Shown piece after piece: positions 57,801 through 64,000 of a stretch of DNA of 64,000 nt. The stretch is from Bombyx mori (lineage: Eukaryota; Arthropoda; Insecta; Lepidoptera; Bombycidae). Made by a program: the position numbers and the translations under genes. Below the pieces are notes generated by a model that saw nothing but the letters and a program-made list of their open reading frames with translations, ran no database searches and was not told where the DNA came from. The first letter of the stretch is position 1. Each line of letters begins with the position of its first letter. Location: positions 14,623,501 to 14,687,500 of the forward strand of contig NC_085129.1 in assembly GCF_030269925.1 (NCBI RefSeq), written 5' to 3'.

Positions 57801-60800
57801 ATTCCCCATGACCACACCCGGGATCACACACAGGGTAGGCACTTACTCTTTCGGACACTCCTAGGTGGCCCCAACATTGGGGGTATTGTATCGTCTGCCA
57901 CTGTTGGAGCAGACTTGGGTTCAATCTCCACCTCTAGCGAGCGTTCATGTCACGAATACGTTTACCTGCTTTTTTGTGTGGGCGTTGAATATAATATCAA
58001 TTTATTTAAATGTATATTTGTATATCTTTGAGTCACTGAATACAATTACACATACAAAAATTAAATTAAGGAATTTACTGGTGTGAGGACGTCTTGTGAG
58101 TCCGCACGGGTAGGTACCACCGCCCTGCCTATTTCTGCCGTGAAGCAGTAATGCGTTTCCGCTTGAACAGTGAAACAGCCGTTGTACTGTAAAAACGGAG
58201 AACTTAGAACTCATGTCTCGAGGTGGGTGGGCGGCATTTACGTTGTAGATGTCCTATCTCACCCATTTAAGCAATAAAAAAAGAGGTGTCAGCTTAGATT
58301 GGCTCCGCCTGTGTCCTCTAAGGAGTGTAGTGGGAGGGAGCAACGGGCAATTACTGGTAGTCGAAAGTATTGCACGCACGGGTTGAGAACAGACCCTGCC
58401 TATTTCTGCTACGAAGCGGCTATGTTCGAAGAAAGGATTAGCTTATACCCGTACACGCATATGGTGGTAGATACAATCACGTCCTTACGGATCCATCAGA
58501 TCCAATAACCTTTGCATTAGACGCCTTCAGCTCTAACGCTAAAGGCTAACTTAAGGACTCCTGTAACCGTACTCGTCGAACTCGACAAAGACAAGAGTTC
58601 GACGTGCAACTTAATTCATACATCAGTCCGCTGAACTTCTCGCCGGATCTTTTAAGCGAGTCGCGATTCCGATCCGGTAGTAGATTCATTCGCGAAACAG
58701 TTGTTCTTGAGTTGTTAGGTCTCCTTCGGAGGTGCTCGGGCAGCTGTTAGCAATTCCTACCCCTCCTGGCTGAGCCTATGCTCACCCACCTGTCCTGGTG
58801 AAACTGGAAAGGCCTCCGGGCCACCAGTAGTACTTCAATCATAAAAAAAGATATAGTAAGGCACTGCGCTTGCTAGGGGCAGTGTTGACAACCTATTTCA
58901 GGGCGAGCCCCGTGAGCACGGCCACAAGTCGAAGGTGAAGACAGAGGGTACTGGCAGACTTGTAGGCACGGTTATAATTGTAGACATGAGTGGATGAAGG
59001 GGATATGATACAATTTATTAATTTTTAGTAAACGGGCAAAAAACTTTTGTTACTTGTACTTTTTCTTCGTACATAACTCCTTCATCACATGCAATTTCTA
59101 AAAATAGCCTTAAACCCGGATATTAAGGTCTAATATGGTTTATCGGCACATAATACCTTCGTTCAATGTAAAAACTTAAAAATCTTAAAAATGGTACTTA
59201 ACCCCTTCATCCACTCATGTCTTCAATTGTAATCACCAAATCGGGACATACCCCTGGGCTCTGTCGTGTCACTCACCTTGTTTTCTTTCCTACCTATTCT
59301 AATAGCCTTGAGAGGCTATTTCAGCTTCTCCTTGACGTGTAGATGAGCTCACGGGGCTCAAACCGGAGTGTTGCTAACACTCGCCCTAGAAAGAGCAGTG
59401 CTTCGCGAAATCTACCACCGGATCGGAAACGCGATCCACTGAGAAGATTCGGCGAGAAACTCAGGGGGCTGTGTCTGTGGGTTAATTTACTCGTCGAGCT
59501 CTTCGTCACAAGCGACGGCTTCGACGAGGACGGTGACCGGTGCTTAAGGTACCTAAAAGCACCGTTAGTGGATCGGGAGGATCCGTAATGATCACTGACC
59601 GAGGCGAGTGTGCAGCACGCGGAGGCGGTGGTGTGCGCAGTGCGGGCGGCGGGCGCGGGCGCGGTGTGGTCCCGGGGTGCGTGGTCGGGGCGCGGCACGG
59701 GCGCCGTGTGCCGCGTGTCCGTGTCGCCGGCGTGGCGGCCCGCGCCCGCGGACCACGCCGCCGCGCTGCCGCTGTCCCACCGCCTGGCGCTCAAGCTGGA
59801 GGGCGTCATACTGCCCGCGCGCCCGCTCGCGTGAGTCCGCGCATCTACATAACTACATAAACACAAGGGGGGGGATGTAGAACGGAAACTTACACATAAA
59901 TGTAACTCCCTGTACGACTTGTTCCCGCGTTTATCAAATCGTCACTGTCAAACCAAAATCTGCTATGTGCCAAAACTCTGTTTTGTATTAACGAGTAAAA
60001 ACATTTTCGTATACAATTTTATATGAAGGTGAATTTTTAAGAACTATATCAATTAAAAGCTATAGATAAATATTAAAGCTATAGACATATAACAGTTTTT
60101 TTATACGGTAGATAGGGCCGTGAACTATACGAAAAGTTCAAAAAGTAAAAATCTCTAAAAGTTCACATAGCAGATTTTGGTTTGACAACGACGATATGTC
60201 ACATGTTCGTTCACGCGTTTAAAACACTCACAGTAATGTAGTGACATTAACAAATAATTCAATGTTAACAAAAATGCGAGATTAAACAGTAAAACGGTTT
60301 AAATTAGGTATATCAACGTCTAACAAAAACCGCAGACAGTGCTAGGAACCGGCGCGGAAGCTTGCAGCGTAGTTATTTATCTGTCTGTTTGTTTGTTTGC
60401 CGACACCCCCGAAATTACTGAACGTGTTTGCTTTTTTTTTTTTTTTTTTTCTTTATTGCGCCTGTAGGAAGACGACTTTATTGGTGGTAGGACCTCTTGT
60501 GAGTCCGCACGGTCGGTGGTGGTCCACCTTGCCTATTTCTGCCGCGAAACAGTAATGCGTTTCGGTTTGAAGGGTGGGGCCGCCGTTGTAACTATATTGA
60601 GACCTTAGAACTTATATCTCAAGGTGGGTGGCGCATTTACGATGTGGTTGTCTATGGGCTTCAATAACTACTTAACACCAGGGGCTGTGAGCTCGTCCAC
60701 ACATCTAAAAGTTTACTCCATTCAAATAGCTGAAAAAGTTTTTATGTCGTGTTTTTTTTTAAATTTAAACTGCATGTTTCTCCTGGAAAGTTTCAAGAAT

Positions 60801-62927
60801 ATCGCTTAAACCAAATAGCTGTTTACCCGTCGATATGTATCTCACAGCAAACGTCAGCAGCAGCGACAAGTTAAAGGCGTCCAAATCACGGTGACCGCCA
60901 CCCAGCATCCGAGGACCAACGAGAAGGTACTGATTACATTGTTATACCACGAATTAATTCCTAAGGTCCACTCGGATAGAGGCTCTACTGAGGTCTTCGA
61001 GCATTGTAGATCACCTAAGGTTTCAGCCATAATTACAATATCGTCGACAACCCGAAGGGGAGTTGTATGTTGATGCCTAGCCCGTTCCAGTCCAGAACTT
61101 TGAAAGCATTCTCCAATGCGGTGGTAAATGGTTTCGGAAAAACAACATCTCTCTGCCTCTCCGCTGCAGAAGGATGGGTTCCAATGCCCCGTCCTGTAAT
61201 CGGACTGACATAGTAGCGTATTCATACAAACACTTCAACACTTCGATATACTGGTAATCAATTTGGCACCGTTGGAGAGACTGCAACGCGGCCCAGGTCT
61301 TAATCGAATCAAAGGCTTTCTCGTACTCCACAAATACTAAGCGTAGCGTGGATCCGGTCATCGTTCTCGCCGAACCTGTCGGTTGCGACGAAGGGCTCGG
61401 CAAGTAAATTAATCCACAGACAGCCCACTGAGTTTCTCGCCGGATCTTCTCAGTGGGTCGCGTTTCCGATCCGGTGGTAGATTCTGCGAAGCACGGCTCT
61501 TGCTAGGGTTCGTGTTAGCAAAAACGTCAGGTTTGAGCCCCGTGAGCTCACCTACTAGCCCGGTGACGGTGATATGGTTTCTCAAAACCATCAGCTTAGG
61601 TATGAAAAAAAAATGCGTGGGTAGGCCTCCCACAAGATGGACAAAGGAGCTATTGAGGTTCGCGGAGATCCGCTGGAAGCAAGCAGTGCATAACCAGTCG
61701 TGGCGAGGTTTGGGGGAAGCCTCTGTCCAGCAATGGACGTCTGTAGTCTAATAGTAGTAATTCCTAAGGAAGTGTATGTATTACGGTTCAGTTTACTGGG
61801 ACACGCTTTGTGCCTCCATGAAGAGGTACTGTTACGAGATGGATCCAGGAGCTCTTTAAAAACAAAAGGAAACTGTGACTGACATTCAATTTATTTTATA
61901 AAAGAAATAGTACAAACGATGTGTGTTTCCGCTACTCGAGCTAATTCTGTTCTGCGGCGTTTTAACAATAAATCGTCTTTATATAATGACGATGCATTCA
62001 GGAATGTCTTAGTCTGCATTATTATTGAGAGGCATATTAGGTAACAGTACTACCGTACTGCCCATTTCTACCGCGAAGCAGTTGAGACTTCGAGCTCACG
62101 TCTCCGGCGCCTCGCCCCCGTCCCCTCACAGTCCCCGTCGTCCGCAGACGGTGGAGCTGACCAACGTGCCGCCGGTGCTGACCGCAGTGCAGACGGTCGC
62201 GCCCGTCCGGGACTTCTTCTCCGCCCAGCAGCTGGTCAGCGTGCCCAACCCGGGACTGTACACGGTGGCCGTGGAGTCGGCCTTCGTGGACGAGCGCGGC
62301 CAGCTGTGGAACACCGGCCCCAGGACTTCGATTGTCATCAAGGTAAATGAATGACGCGTAGGAACTGAACGAGACTTCAGAAAAGTTGCTGTTTTTAATA
62401 TAGTGTTTATTTGAGGGAGAAAGCTCCGTCTGTTCTCAAGGATATTGTAAAAGACGACCTAAGGATCCGCCTGAGAATGTATAACACAAGTGTGGTATAC
62501 TGAGACCTTAGAACTTATATCTTAAGGTGGGTGGCGCATTTACGTTATAGATGTCTATGGGCTCCAGTAACCACTTAACACCAGGTGGGCTGTGAGCTCG
62601 TCGGCCCATCTAAGCAATAAAAAAAAAACTGGAGATATTCTAGTGGCTATTTTTTACAGTAGCAAAATGCGTTCCAGTTTGAAGAGTGGGGCAGCCGTTG
62701 TACTGTAGAACTGAGACTTAGTATAACGGTAGGCAGCTGCTTGGTTCTGCCCCTGGCATTGCTGAAGTCCATTGGCGACGGTAATCACTCTCCATTAGGT
62801 GGGCCGTACGCTCGCCTACAAGGGTAATAAAAATGTACGTAGACTAATTAAATCGAACTGTTTCCAGGCTCACGACGATCCGAGTCCGAAGGTGTCCAAT
62901 TCGCACAACAGCAGAGGAAGGTTTTGA
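48733..62927 (+). CDS. IntS7: Integrator complex subunit 7 (17 coding exons)
   Basis: A split gene for IntS7, an alpha-helical repeat scaffold subunit of the nuclear Integrator complex, which cleaves nascent snRNA and attenuated mRNA transcripts at RNA polymerase II. Exons: 48733-48820, 48894-49308, 49648-49760, 49902-50035, 50286-50474, 50603-50760, 51690-51813, 52268-52479, 53050-53238, 54271-54401, 56130-56371, 56918-57066 (or 57092), 57569-57834, 59604-59830, 60848-60926, 62148-62342, 62868-62927. All introns are GT-AG and phases agree except at exons 12/13. Family signatures: DANSALTELDKGLRS, RFPRLFEKYPFPILINSSFL, EKHLDKILNVDEFLRRIFSV and SHDNVEVDAAIYA near the N-terminus, PPPAIAQTIA in exon 11, LALKLEGVI in exon 14, and WNTGPRTSIVIK in exon 16. 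Predicted length is about 990 residues, against about 960 in human. The start has two in-frame ATGs (48733, 48748), both with A at -3. Confidence 0.93.
48894..49308 (+). CDS. IntS7: IntS7 exon 2
   Basis: The longest exon and the best conserved part, from GLRSCKVGEQCEAIVRFPRL to FAAHS. Acceptor ctccag, donor aa|gtaagt (phase 2). Confidence 0.93.
49402..49520 (+). mobile_element. LINE-B 3' end in IntS7 intron 2
   Basis: Complete plus-oriented LINE-B tail from atggtaggcagcggtttggc to gcctacaaaggcaata and a 12-base A-run. Same strand as the gene. Confidence 0.8.
49648..49760 (+). CDS. IntS7: IntS7 exon 3
   Basis: Encodes SFAVAMCNKLSDMVES and onward to VHGG. Acceptor gttttag, donor g|gtaatc (phase 1). 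The preceding intron contains a LINE-B copy. Confidence 0.9.
49902..50035 (+). CDS. IntS7: IntS7 exon 4
   Basis: Encodes AIRAQGVLKLLRSLLDKF to VVHVPDQ. Acceptor ttttctag, donor cag|gtaaga (phase 0). Confidence 0.9.
50286..50474 (+). CDS. IntS7: IntS7 exon 5
   Basis: Encodes VELLLNIAMNDARSAVRRSA to LCLRVMQ, a HEAT/ARM-like helical segment. Exactly 63 codons, phase 0 at both ends. Confidence 0.9.
50603..50760 (+). CDS. IntS7: IntS7 exon 6
   Basis: Encodes ILVQCPAVCATAG to VLTRIVVH. Donor tg|gtgact (phase 2). A Bm1 SINE begins about 15 bases into the intron. Confidence 0.88.
50772..50972 (-). mobile_element. Bm1 SINE in IntS7 intron 6
   Basis: Reverse Bm1 from a T-run to catcctgccacctgtta with an internal deletion. 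It starts about 12 bases after the exon 6 donor, yet the donor itself is intact. Confidence 0.85.
51690..51813 (+). CDS. IntS7: IntS7 exon 7
   Basis: Encodes CYEECLPVEGSDLMLALESL to LRVALRCL. Acceptor cttgtag, donor ttg|gtaagt (phase 0). Confidence 0.88.
52268..52479 (+). CDS. IntS7: IntS7 exon 8
   Basis: Encodes VQLSTAEPTVYAPRT to LHQALEAMQ. Acceptor ttgccag, donor ag|gtaaac (phase 2). It had no usable open frame of its own start, so it is placed by splice phase. Confidence 0.88.
53050..53238 (+). CDS. IntS7: IntS7 exon 9
   Basis: Encodes RENAIANPSDEGNALVLL to VRYRVARAAL. Acceptor tttacag, donor ag|gtgaga (phase 2). Confidence 0.88.
53554..53616. repeat. Fold-back hairpin in IntS7 intron 9
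   Basis: taggattacaaaat at 53565-53578 is exactly complementary to attttgtaatccta at 53591-53604, with a 12-base loop. Pairing continues outward with mismatches (ctgacag / ctgtcaa). It looks like a small inverted-repeat element. Confidence 0.7.
53842..53956. mobile_element. MITE family M1, copy 3
   Basis: Left arm complete (cttagtgcgagttttttaa, ttctcgatagcgtaaaaatt), centre gcccctagcggcaaac. Most of the right arm is deleted, leaving the terminal acgcacgaagcac. In IntS7 intron 9. Confidence 0.72.
53994..54148 (+). mobile_element. LINE-A2 3' end in IntS7 intron 9
   Basis: gagttgttaggtctccttcg, cctcctggctgagcctttgc and cctggtgaaactggaaaggc, then an A-run. Ends about 120 bases before exon 10. 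Confidence 0.75.
54271..54401 (+). CDS. IntS7: IntS7 exon 10
   Basis: Encodes RYGHHHLAAELLVRLAAQAP to AKLAID. From here to exon 16 the coding sequence is markedly GC-rich compared with exons 1-7. Confidence 0.88.
54481..55498 (-). mobile_element. Mariner-like DNA transposon, decayed
   Basis: A 1,018-bp element bounded by inverted repeats of about 35 bp: tacaacatgtaacatattta then acgcacaccctcaaa at the left, and its near-complement at 55464-55498. TA dinucleotides on both outer sides fit Tc1/mariner target duplication. A minus-strand fragment near 54641-54900 reads PPRSADLTPLDFFLWGRIKS, the C-terminal signature of a mariner-type DDE transposase. The rest of the transposase is missing or frameshifted. 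It lies in IntS7 intron 10. Confidence 0.8.
54641..54905 (-). pseudogene. Transposase C-terminal fragment
   Basis: The reading frame includes SADLTPLDFFLWG and then LVYNTKTISAEELKNKI, as in mariner-related transposases, where D34-37(D/E) catalysis ends near this motif. The catalytic N-terminal part is not found. Internal to the 1-kb element above. Confidence 0.7.
55499..56129 (+). other. IntS7 intron 10, remainder
   Basis: Unique intron sequence between the mariner-like element and exon 11. No additional gene supported. Confidence 0.45.
56130..56371 (+). CDS. IntS7: IntS7 exon 11, Gly/Ala/Cys-rich
   Basis: Starts GISGLEEAAAG and ends with the conserved QPPPAIAQTIAQ. Between them lies a low-complexity run rich in Gly, Ala, Cys and Trp, then Ala/Arg/Leu. 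The DNA is extremely GC-rich, which opens long frames on both strands (56085-56431). Those are shadows. Confidence 0.82.
56565..56832 (+). mobile_element. LINE-B 3' end, extended, in IntS7 intron 11
   Basis: Colinear with 29391-29665: tactacctggagccactgcg, ctcccctccacggtgtttcc, ctatgacatgtccttcttc, then the LINE-B tail and A-run. Confidence 0.78.
56918..57066 (+). CDS. IntS7: IntS7 exon 12
   Basis: Encodes AGRDPALAAGA to ARTAFHADDSTLRHLQ, which matches the family's ...ASFDAD..TLR segment. The donor at 57067 (gtatcc) gives phase 2, which does not fit exon 13. A later donor at 57093 (gtacac) gives phase 1, which does fit. Confidence 0.8.
57093..57568 (+). other. IntS7 intron 12
   Basis: Contains a short CA-rich tract near 57084-57107 and a CT-rich tract near 57270-57292. 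No transposon recognised. Confidence 0.5.
57569..57834 (+). CDS. IntS7: IntS7 exon 13, frame conflict at 5' end
   Basis: Acceptor gcggag, donor agg|gtaggc (phase 0). The body reads RVLVLHNKTLSRRTSSQH to MTTPGITHR. Upstream of about 57590 the family-like peptide (VLLLSAV) is in a different frame from the rest. Dropping one T at 57589-57590 would join the two. See findings. Confidence 0.78.
58076..58283 (+). mobile_element. Bm1 SINE in IntS7 intron 13
   Basis: Plus Bm1 from tactggtgtgaggacgtctt to cacccatttaagcaataaa, with a deletion near the tail. Confidence 0.85.
58505..58850 (+). mobile_element. LINE-A2 3' end, long copy
   Basis: From the taaccgtactcgtcgaactc segment and the LINE-A core (ctgaacttctcgccggatct) through the A2 tail cctcctggctgagcctatgc to an A-run. 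It shows that A2 shares its upstream part with LINE-A. A scrap of LINE-A follows at 58860-58920. Confidence 0.75.
58970..59236. mobile_element. MITE family M2 in IntS7 intron 13
   Basis: agacatgagtggatgaaggg at 58982 and its exact complement, ending at 59222, bound an AT-rich 265-bp unit. Weaker pairing extends the arms to about 35 bp (ataattg / caattgt). No coding capacity. Only one copy is seen in the window. Confidence 0.7.
59285..59592 (-). mobile_element. LINE-A 3' end next to exon 14 acceptor
   Basis: Reverse LINE-A from aatagccttgagaggctatt to ggatcgggaggatccgtaat. Its distal end lies about 12 bases before the exon 14 splice acceptor. Confidence 0.82.
59604..59830 (+). CDS. IntS7: IntS7 exon 14
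   Basis: Encodes (ASVQ)HAEAVVCAVRAAGAG to LALKLEGVILPARPL. Two in-phase acceptors are possible, before 59604 (ccgag) and before 59616 (tgcag), differing by four residues. A LINE-A copy ends only about 12 bases upstream. Donor gc|gtgagt (phase 2). Confidence 0.85.
59938..60195. mobile_element. MITE family M3 in IntS7 intron 14
   Basis: gtcaaaccaaaatctgctat at 59947 (23-bp perfect arm to 59969) and its complement at 60164-60186 bound a unit of about 258 bp. Outer flanks atcgtc / gacgat extend the pairing with two mismatches. The interior is AT-rich and non-coding. Confidence 0.75.
60425..60712 (+). mobile_element. LINE-B scrap joined to Bm1, IntS7 intron 14
   Basis: A 21-base T-run plus ttattgcgcctgtaggaaga is the start of a reverse LINE-B tail. 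From 60482 a plus Bm1 follows (attggtggtaggacctcttg ... cacatctaaa). The junction suggests Bm1 insertion into LINE-B or a later deletion. Confidence 0.78.
60848..60926 (+). CDS. IntS7: IntS7 exon 15
   Basis: A short exon encoding AKRQQQRQVKGVQITVTATQ to TNEK. Acceptor tcacag, donor aag|gtactg (phase 0). Confidence 0.82.
60945..61345 (-). pseudogene. LINE reverse-transcriptase fragment
   Basis: On the minus strand, frame pieces read VFVEYEKAFDSIKTWAALQS and DDIVIMAETLGDLQ. These are the A-block and the (F/V)xDD catalytic block of a non-LTR reverse transcriptase typical of lepidopteran endonuclease/RT LINEs. The pieces lie in different frames, so the copy is dead. The FADD motif is degraded to VVDD. 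In IntS7 intron 15. Confidence 0.8.
61346..61612 (+). mobile_element. LINE-A 3' end in IntS7 intron 15
   Basis: Plus LINE-A from gtcatcgttctcgccgaacc to catcagcttaggtatgaaaa and an A-run. It lies between an RT fragment and another LINE tail, so this intron is a nested LINE cluster. Confidence 0.8.
61613..61755 (+). mobile_element. LINE 3' end with RT-tail peptide
   Basis: Frame remnant VGRPPTRWTKELLRFAEIRW ... LGEASVQQWTS, the C-terminal tail of endonuclease/RT LINEs. Related to 24218-24365. Confidence 0.7.
62040..62090 (+). mobile_element. Bm1 scrap upstream of exon 16
   Basis: ctgcccatttctaccgcgaa and gcagttgaga are a ~50-bp Bm1 core piece ending 57 bases before the exon 16 acceptor. Confidence 0.5.
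62148..62342 (+). CDS. IntS7: IntS7 exon 16
   Basis: Exactly 65 codons, TVELTNVPPVL to WNTGPRTSIVIK, the conserved C-terminal beta-rich segment. Acceptor ccgcag, donor aag|gtaaat, phase 0. Confidence 0.9.
62495..62720 (+). mobile_element. Two Bm1 fragments, IntS7 intron 16
   Basis: 62495-62632 is the 3' half of Bm1 with its A-run. 62640-62720 is a second central fragment (aaaatgcgttccagtttgaa, ggggcagccgttgtactgta). Confidence 0.72.
62722..62832 (+). mobile_element. LINE-B 3' end, IntS7 intron 16
   Basis: Plus LINE-B tail from aacggtaggcagctgcttgg to gctcgcctacaagggtaata. It ends about 35 bases before the exon 17 acceptor. Confidence 0.75.
62868..62927 (+). CDS. IntS7: IntS7 exon 17 and stop
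   Basis: Nineteen codons ending NSRGRF and TGA. The basic-aromatic C-terminus resembles the -RF end of human INTS7. Acceptor tttccag. Confidence 0.85.
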   Translation, partial: AHDDPSPKVSNSHNSRGRF

Positions 62928-62983
62928 TCCTGAGATTTTGCTAATGTTCTTTTAACAATGTCGCGATAAGGAAAGTTAATATT

Positions 62984-62989
62984 AATAAA
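62984..62989 (+). terminator. IntS7 poly-A signal
   Basis: AATAAA 57 bases after the stop codon, followed by a GT-rich stretch (gttgtatggttttattt). This is the expected arrangement for cleavage and polyadenylation. Confidence 0.75.
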
Positions 62990-63324
62990 GGCGATTAAAG
63001 CGTTGTATGGTTTTATTTAATTGATTTGTCAATGGACATCGCAAGAGCACAGAGTGCCATTCCTATCCTCTATTTCTCCTCCCCAGGAGCGTTAAACTTT
63101 TAATTAAGTCGCATTAGAAGTTTCACTTCAATAAAACATTGATAAAAACGAAGCCTCGATCTAGAGCGGCGACAACAATGAGCAGCGCTCTGGATCCAGA
63201 CCTGACACTGATTACACTATCGCAGTGGAATGACCAAAAATTGCGACGCATTGCCGATAACGGCGGCGGTGAGTGCGCGGCGCCCCGCACGCCACAGTGC
63301 GCGCCCGGCCGTCGCCGCCACGAA
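62990..63324 (+). other. IntS7-LRR spacer, 5' region of LRR gene
   Basis: Only about 0.3 kb separates the IntS7 poly-A signal from the next start codon, so this must hold the promoter. An in-frame ATG at 63178 would extend the LRR protein by 49 residues. A good donor-like gg|gtgagt at 63269 suggests the segment may instead be an untranslated first exon. Confidence 0.45.
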
Positions 63325-64000
63325 ATGTTACCGATTTTCATTTTACTATACGTCTCATCCGCCAATTCCCTCTGCGATGGCACGTGCTTCTGTAACTATA
63401 AACACGCAGATCAAGACTACATGGGCGAAACAGTCGACTGCTCCCACAGAAACGTGGACGCCAAGGTCAATTTAACGTTACCCAAAACGATATATTCATT
63501 AGATTTGTCATACAATAATATAACATCGATAGATTCATCAATTATATTCGATTCATCAACTATGGTCGAGCTGTATCTGAATCGCAATCATATTGTCAAT
63601 CTAAACTGTTCCTTGGCGTTACCTTCGTTGAAGAAGTTGGACTTAAGCGACAATTCAATTAGCAAAATCGACGGACACGTTTTCGATAAACTAAAGAATC
63701 TAGAATATTTAAATTTGGCCAACAACAAATTTACGTCTCTTGATAAATTGACTTTTCATCGATTGACGAATTTGAAGGAAATCGTTTTAGACAACAACGA
63801 CATAGGCGAGGAGCTACGACGAGTGAATTTGTTCGACAGAAGCGGCTTGGGTTTGACCGCGAAGATCAGGTCGCTCAGCATTCGCGGCGTGAAGTTAAAT
63901 CGAGTGCCAGACAACTTCTTTGTCGACGCCTACGATATTAGAAAACTCGTTATATCAAACAACAATATAACTGACGTTTTCGAATTTCCATTCACTTTAG
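63325..64000 (+). CDS. Secreted/membrane leucine-rich-repeat protein (5' part)
   Basis: An open frame of 225 codons that runs off the window. The first 15 residues (MLPIFILLYVSSANS) form a signal peptide with a plausible cleavage site before LCDG. Next comes an N-terminal LRR cap with cysteines at 17, 21, 23 and 39 (CDGTCFC ... VDCSHRN). About seven LRR units follow, with the LxxLxLxxNxI pattern, such as SLDLSYNNI, LKKLDLSDNSISKI and LEYLNLANNKFTSL. The protein would be extracellular or anchored at the cell surface. The C-terminal part, which would show a transmembrane span or TIR domain, is outside the window, so no subfamily is named. The start is chosen for the signal peptide. An in-frame ATG at 63178 exists. 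Confidence 0.85.
   Translation, partial: MLPIFILLYVSSANSLCDGTCFCNYKHADQDYMGETVDCSHRNVDAKVNLTLPKTIYSLDLSYNNITSIDSSIIFDSSTMVELYLNRNHIVNLNCSLALPSLKKLDLSDNSISKIDGHVFDKLKNLEYLNLANNKFTSLDKLTFHRLTNLKEIVLDNNDIGEELRRVNLFDRSGLGLTAKIRSLSIRGVKLNRVPDNFFVDAYDIRKLVISNNNITDVFEFPFTL

Noticed and set aside
59321..59880. 181-codon minus frame and alternative plus frames
   Set aside because: They run through a LINE-A copy and the antisense of GC-rich IntS7 exon 14.
62025..62147. Open extension upstream of IntS7 exon 16
   Set aside because: It lies before a strong ccgcag acceptor and includes a Bm1 scrap. The conserved protein begins at the acceptor.
63178..63324. 49-residue N-terminal extension of the LRR protein
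   Set aside because: It would bury the signal peptide. The ATG at 63325 directly precedes a classic secretion signal. Kept only as an alternative.

Overview
The window looks like nuclear DNA of a silk moth, Bombyx mori or a close relative. The main reason is about twenty copies or fragments of the Bm1 SINE. Two copies are full length, running from a tRNA-like head to a poly-A tail. Helitron fragments with lepidopteran-type ends, LINE 3' ends and several miniature inverted-repeat elements fit the same picture. Three protein-coding genes can be supported. Organism identity is inferred from repeats and protein families, not from a database search.

Layout. 1-17.6 kb is gene-free and repeat-rich. 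Its most unusual object is at 3.96-5.77 kb: two 452-bp direct repeats that read as identical enclose a 21-copy, 26-bp minisatellite. 18.12-18.94 kb (minus strand) is an intronless SIX-class homeobox gene, almost certainly optix (Six3/6 class), in a CpG-rich island reaching to about 19.2 kb. 19.3-48.7 kb is a 29-kb intergenic interval. It is mostly SINE, LINE and Helitron debris with some repeat-poor stretches that could hold optix regulatory DNA. 48.73-62.93 kb (plus strand) is one gene of 17 coding exons for Integrator complex subunit 7 (IntS7). I reconstructed it from splice phase and family resemblance. Its introns hold transposon copies, including a mariner-like element with clear inverted ends and two MITEs. 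From 63.2 kb to the window edge (plus strand) is the start of a gene for a secreted or membrane leucine-rich-repeat protein, cut off by the window end.

The three genes are functionally unrelated neighbours: a developmental transcription factor, a general RNA-processing subunit and a cell-surface type protein. Points worth a second look are the minisatellite element with its LTR-like repeats (bZIP- and bHLH-type sites, six-frame-open array), a probable one-base frame break or missed splice in IntS7 exon 13, transposons lying within tens of bases of IntS7 splice sites, and the undefined N-terminus of optix.

Repeat names used below: 'Bm1' is the Bombyx tRNA-derived SINE. 'LINE-A' is a recurring non-LTR 3' end (core cactgagtttctcgcc), possibly BMC1-type. 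'LINE-A2' is a relative with a different tail. 'LINE-B' is another 3' end (core catgggcgacggtaaccac). Family names other than Bm1 and Helitron are my labels.
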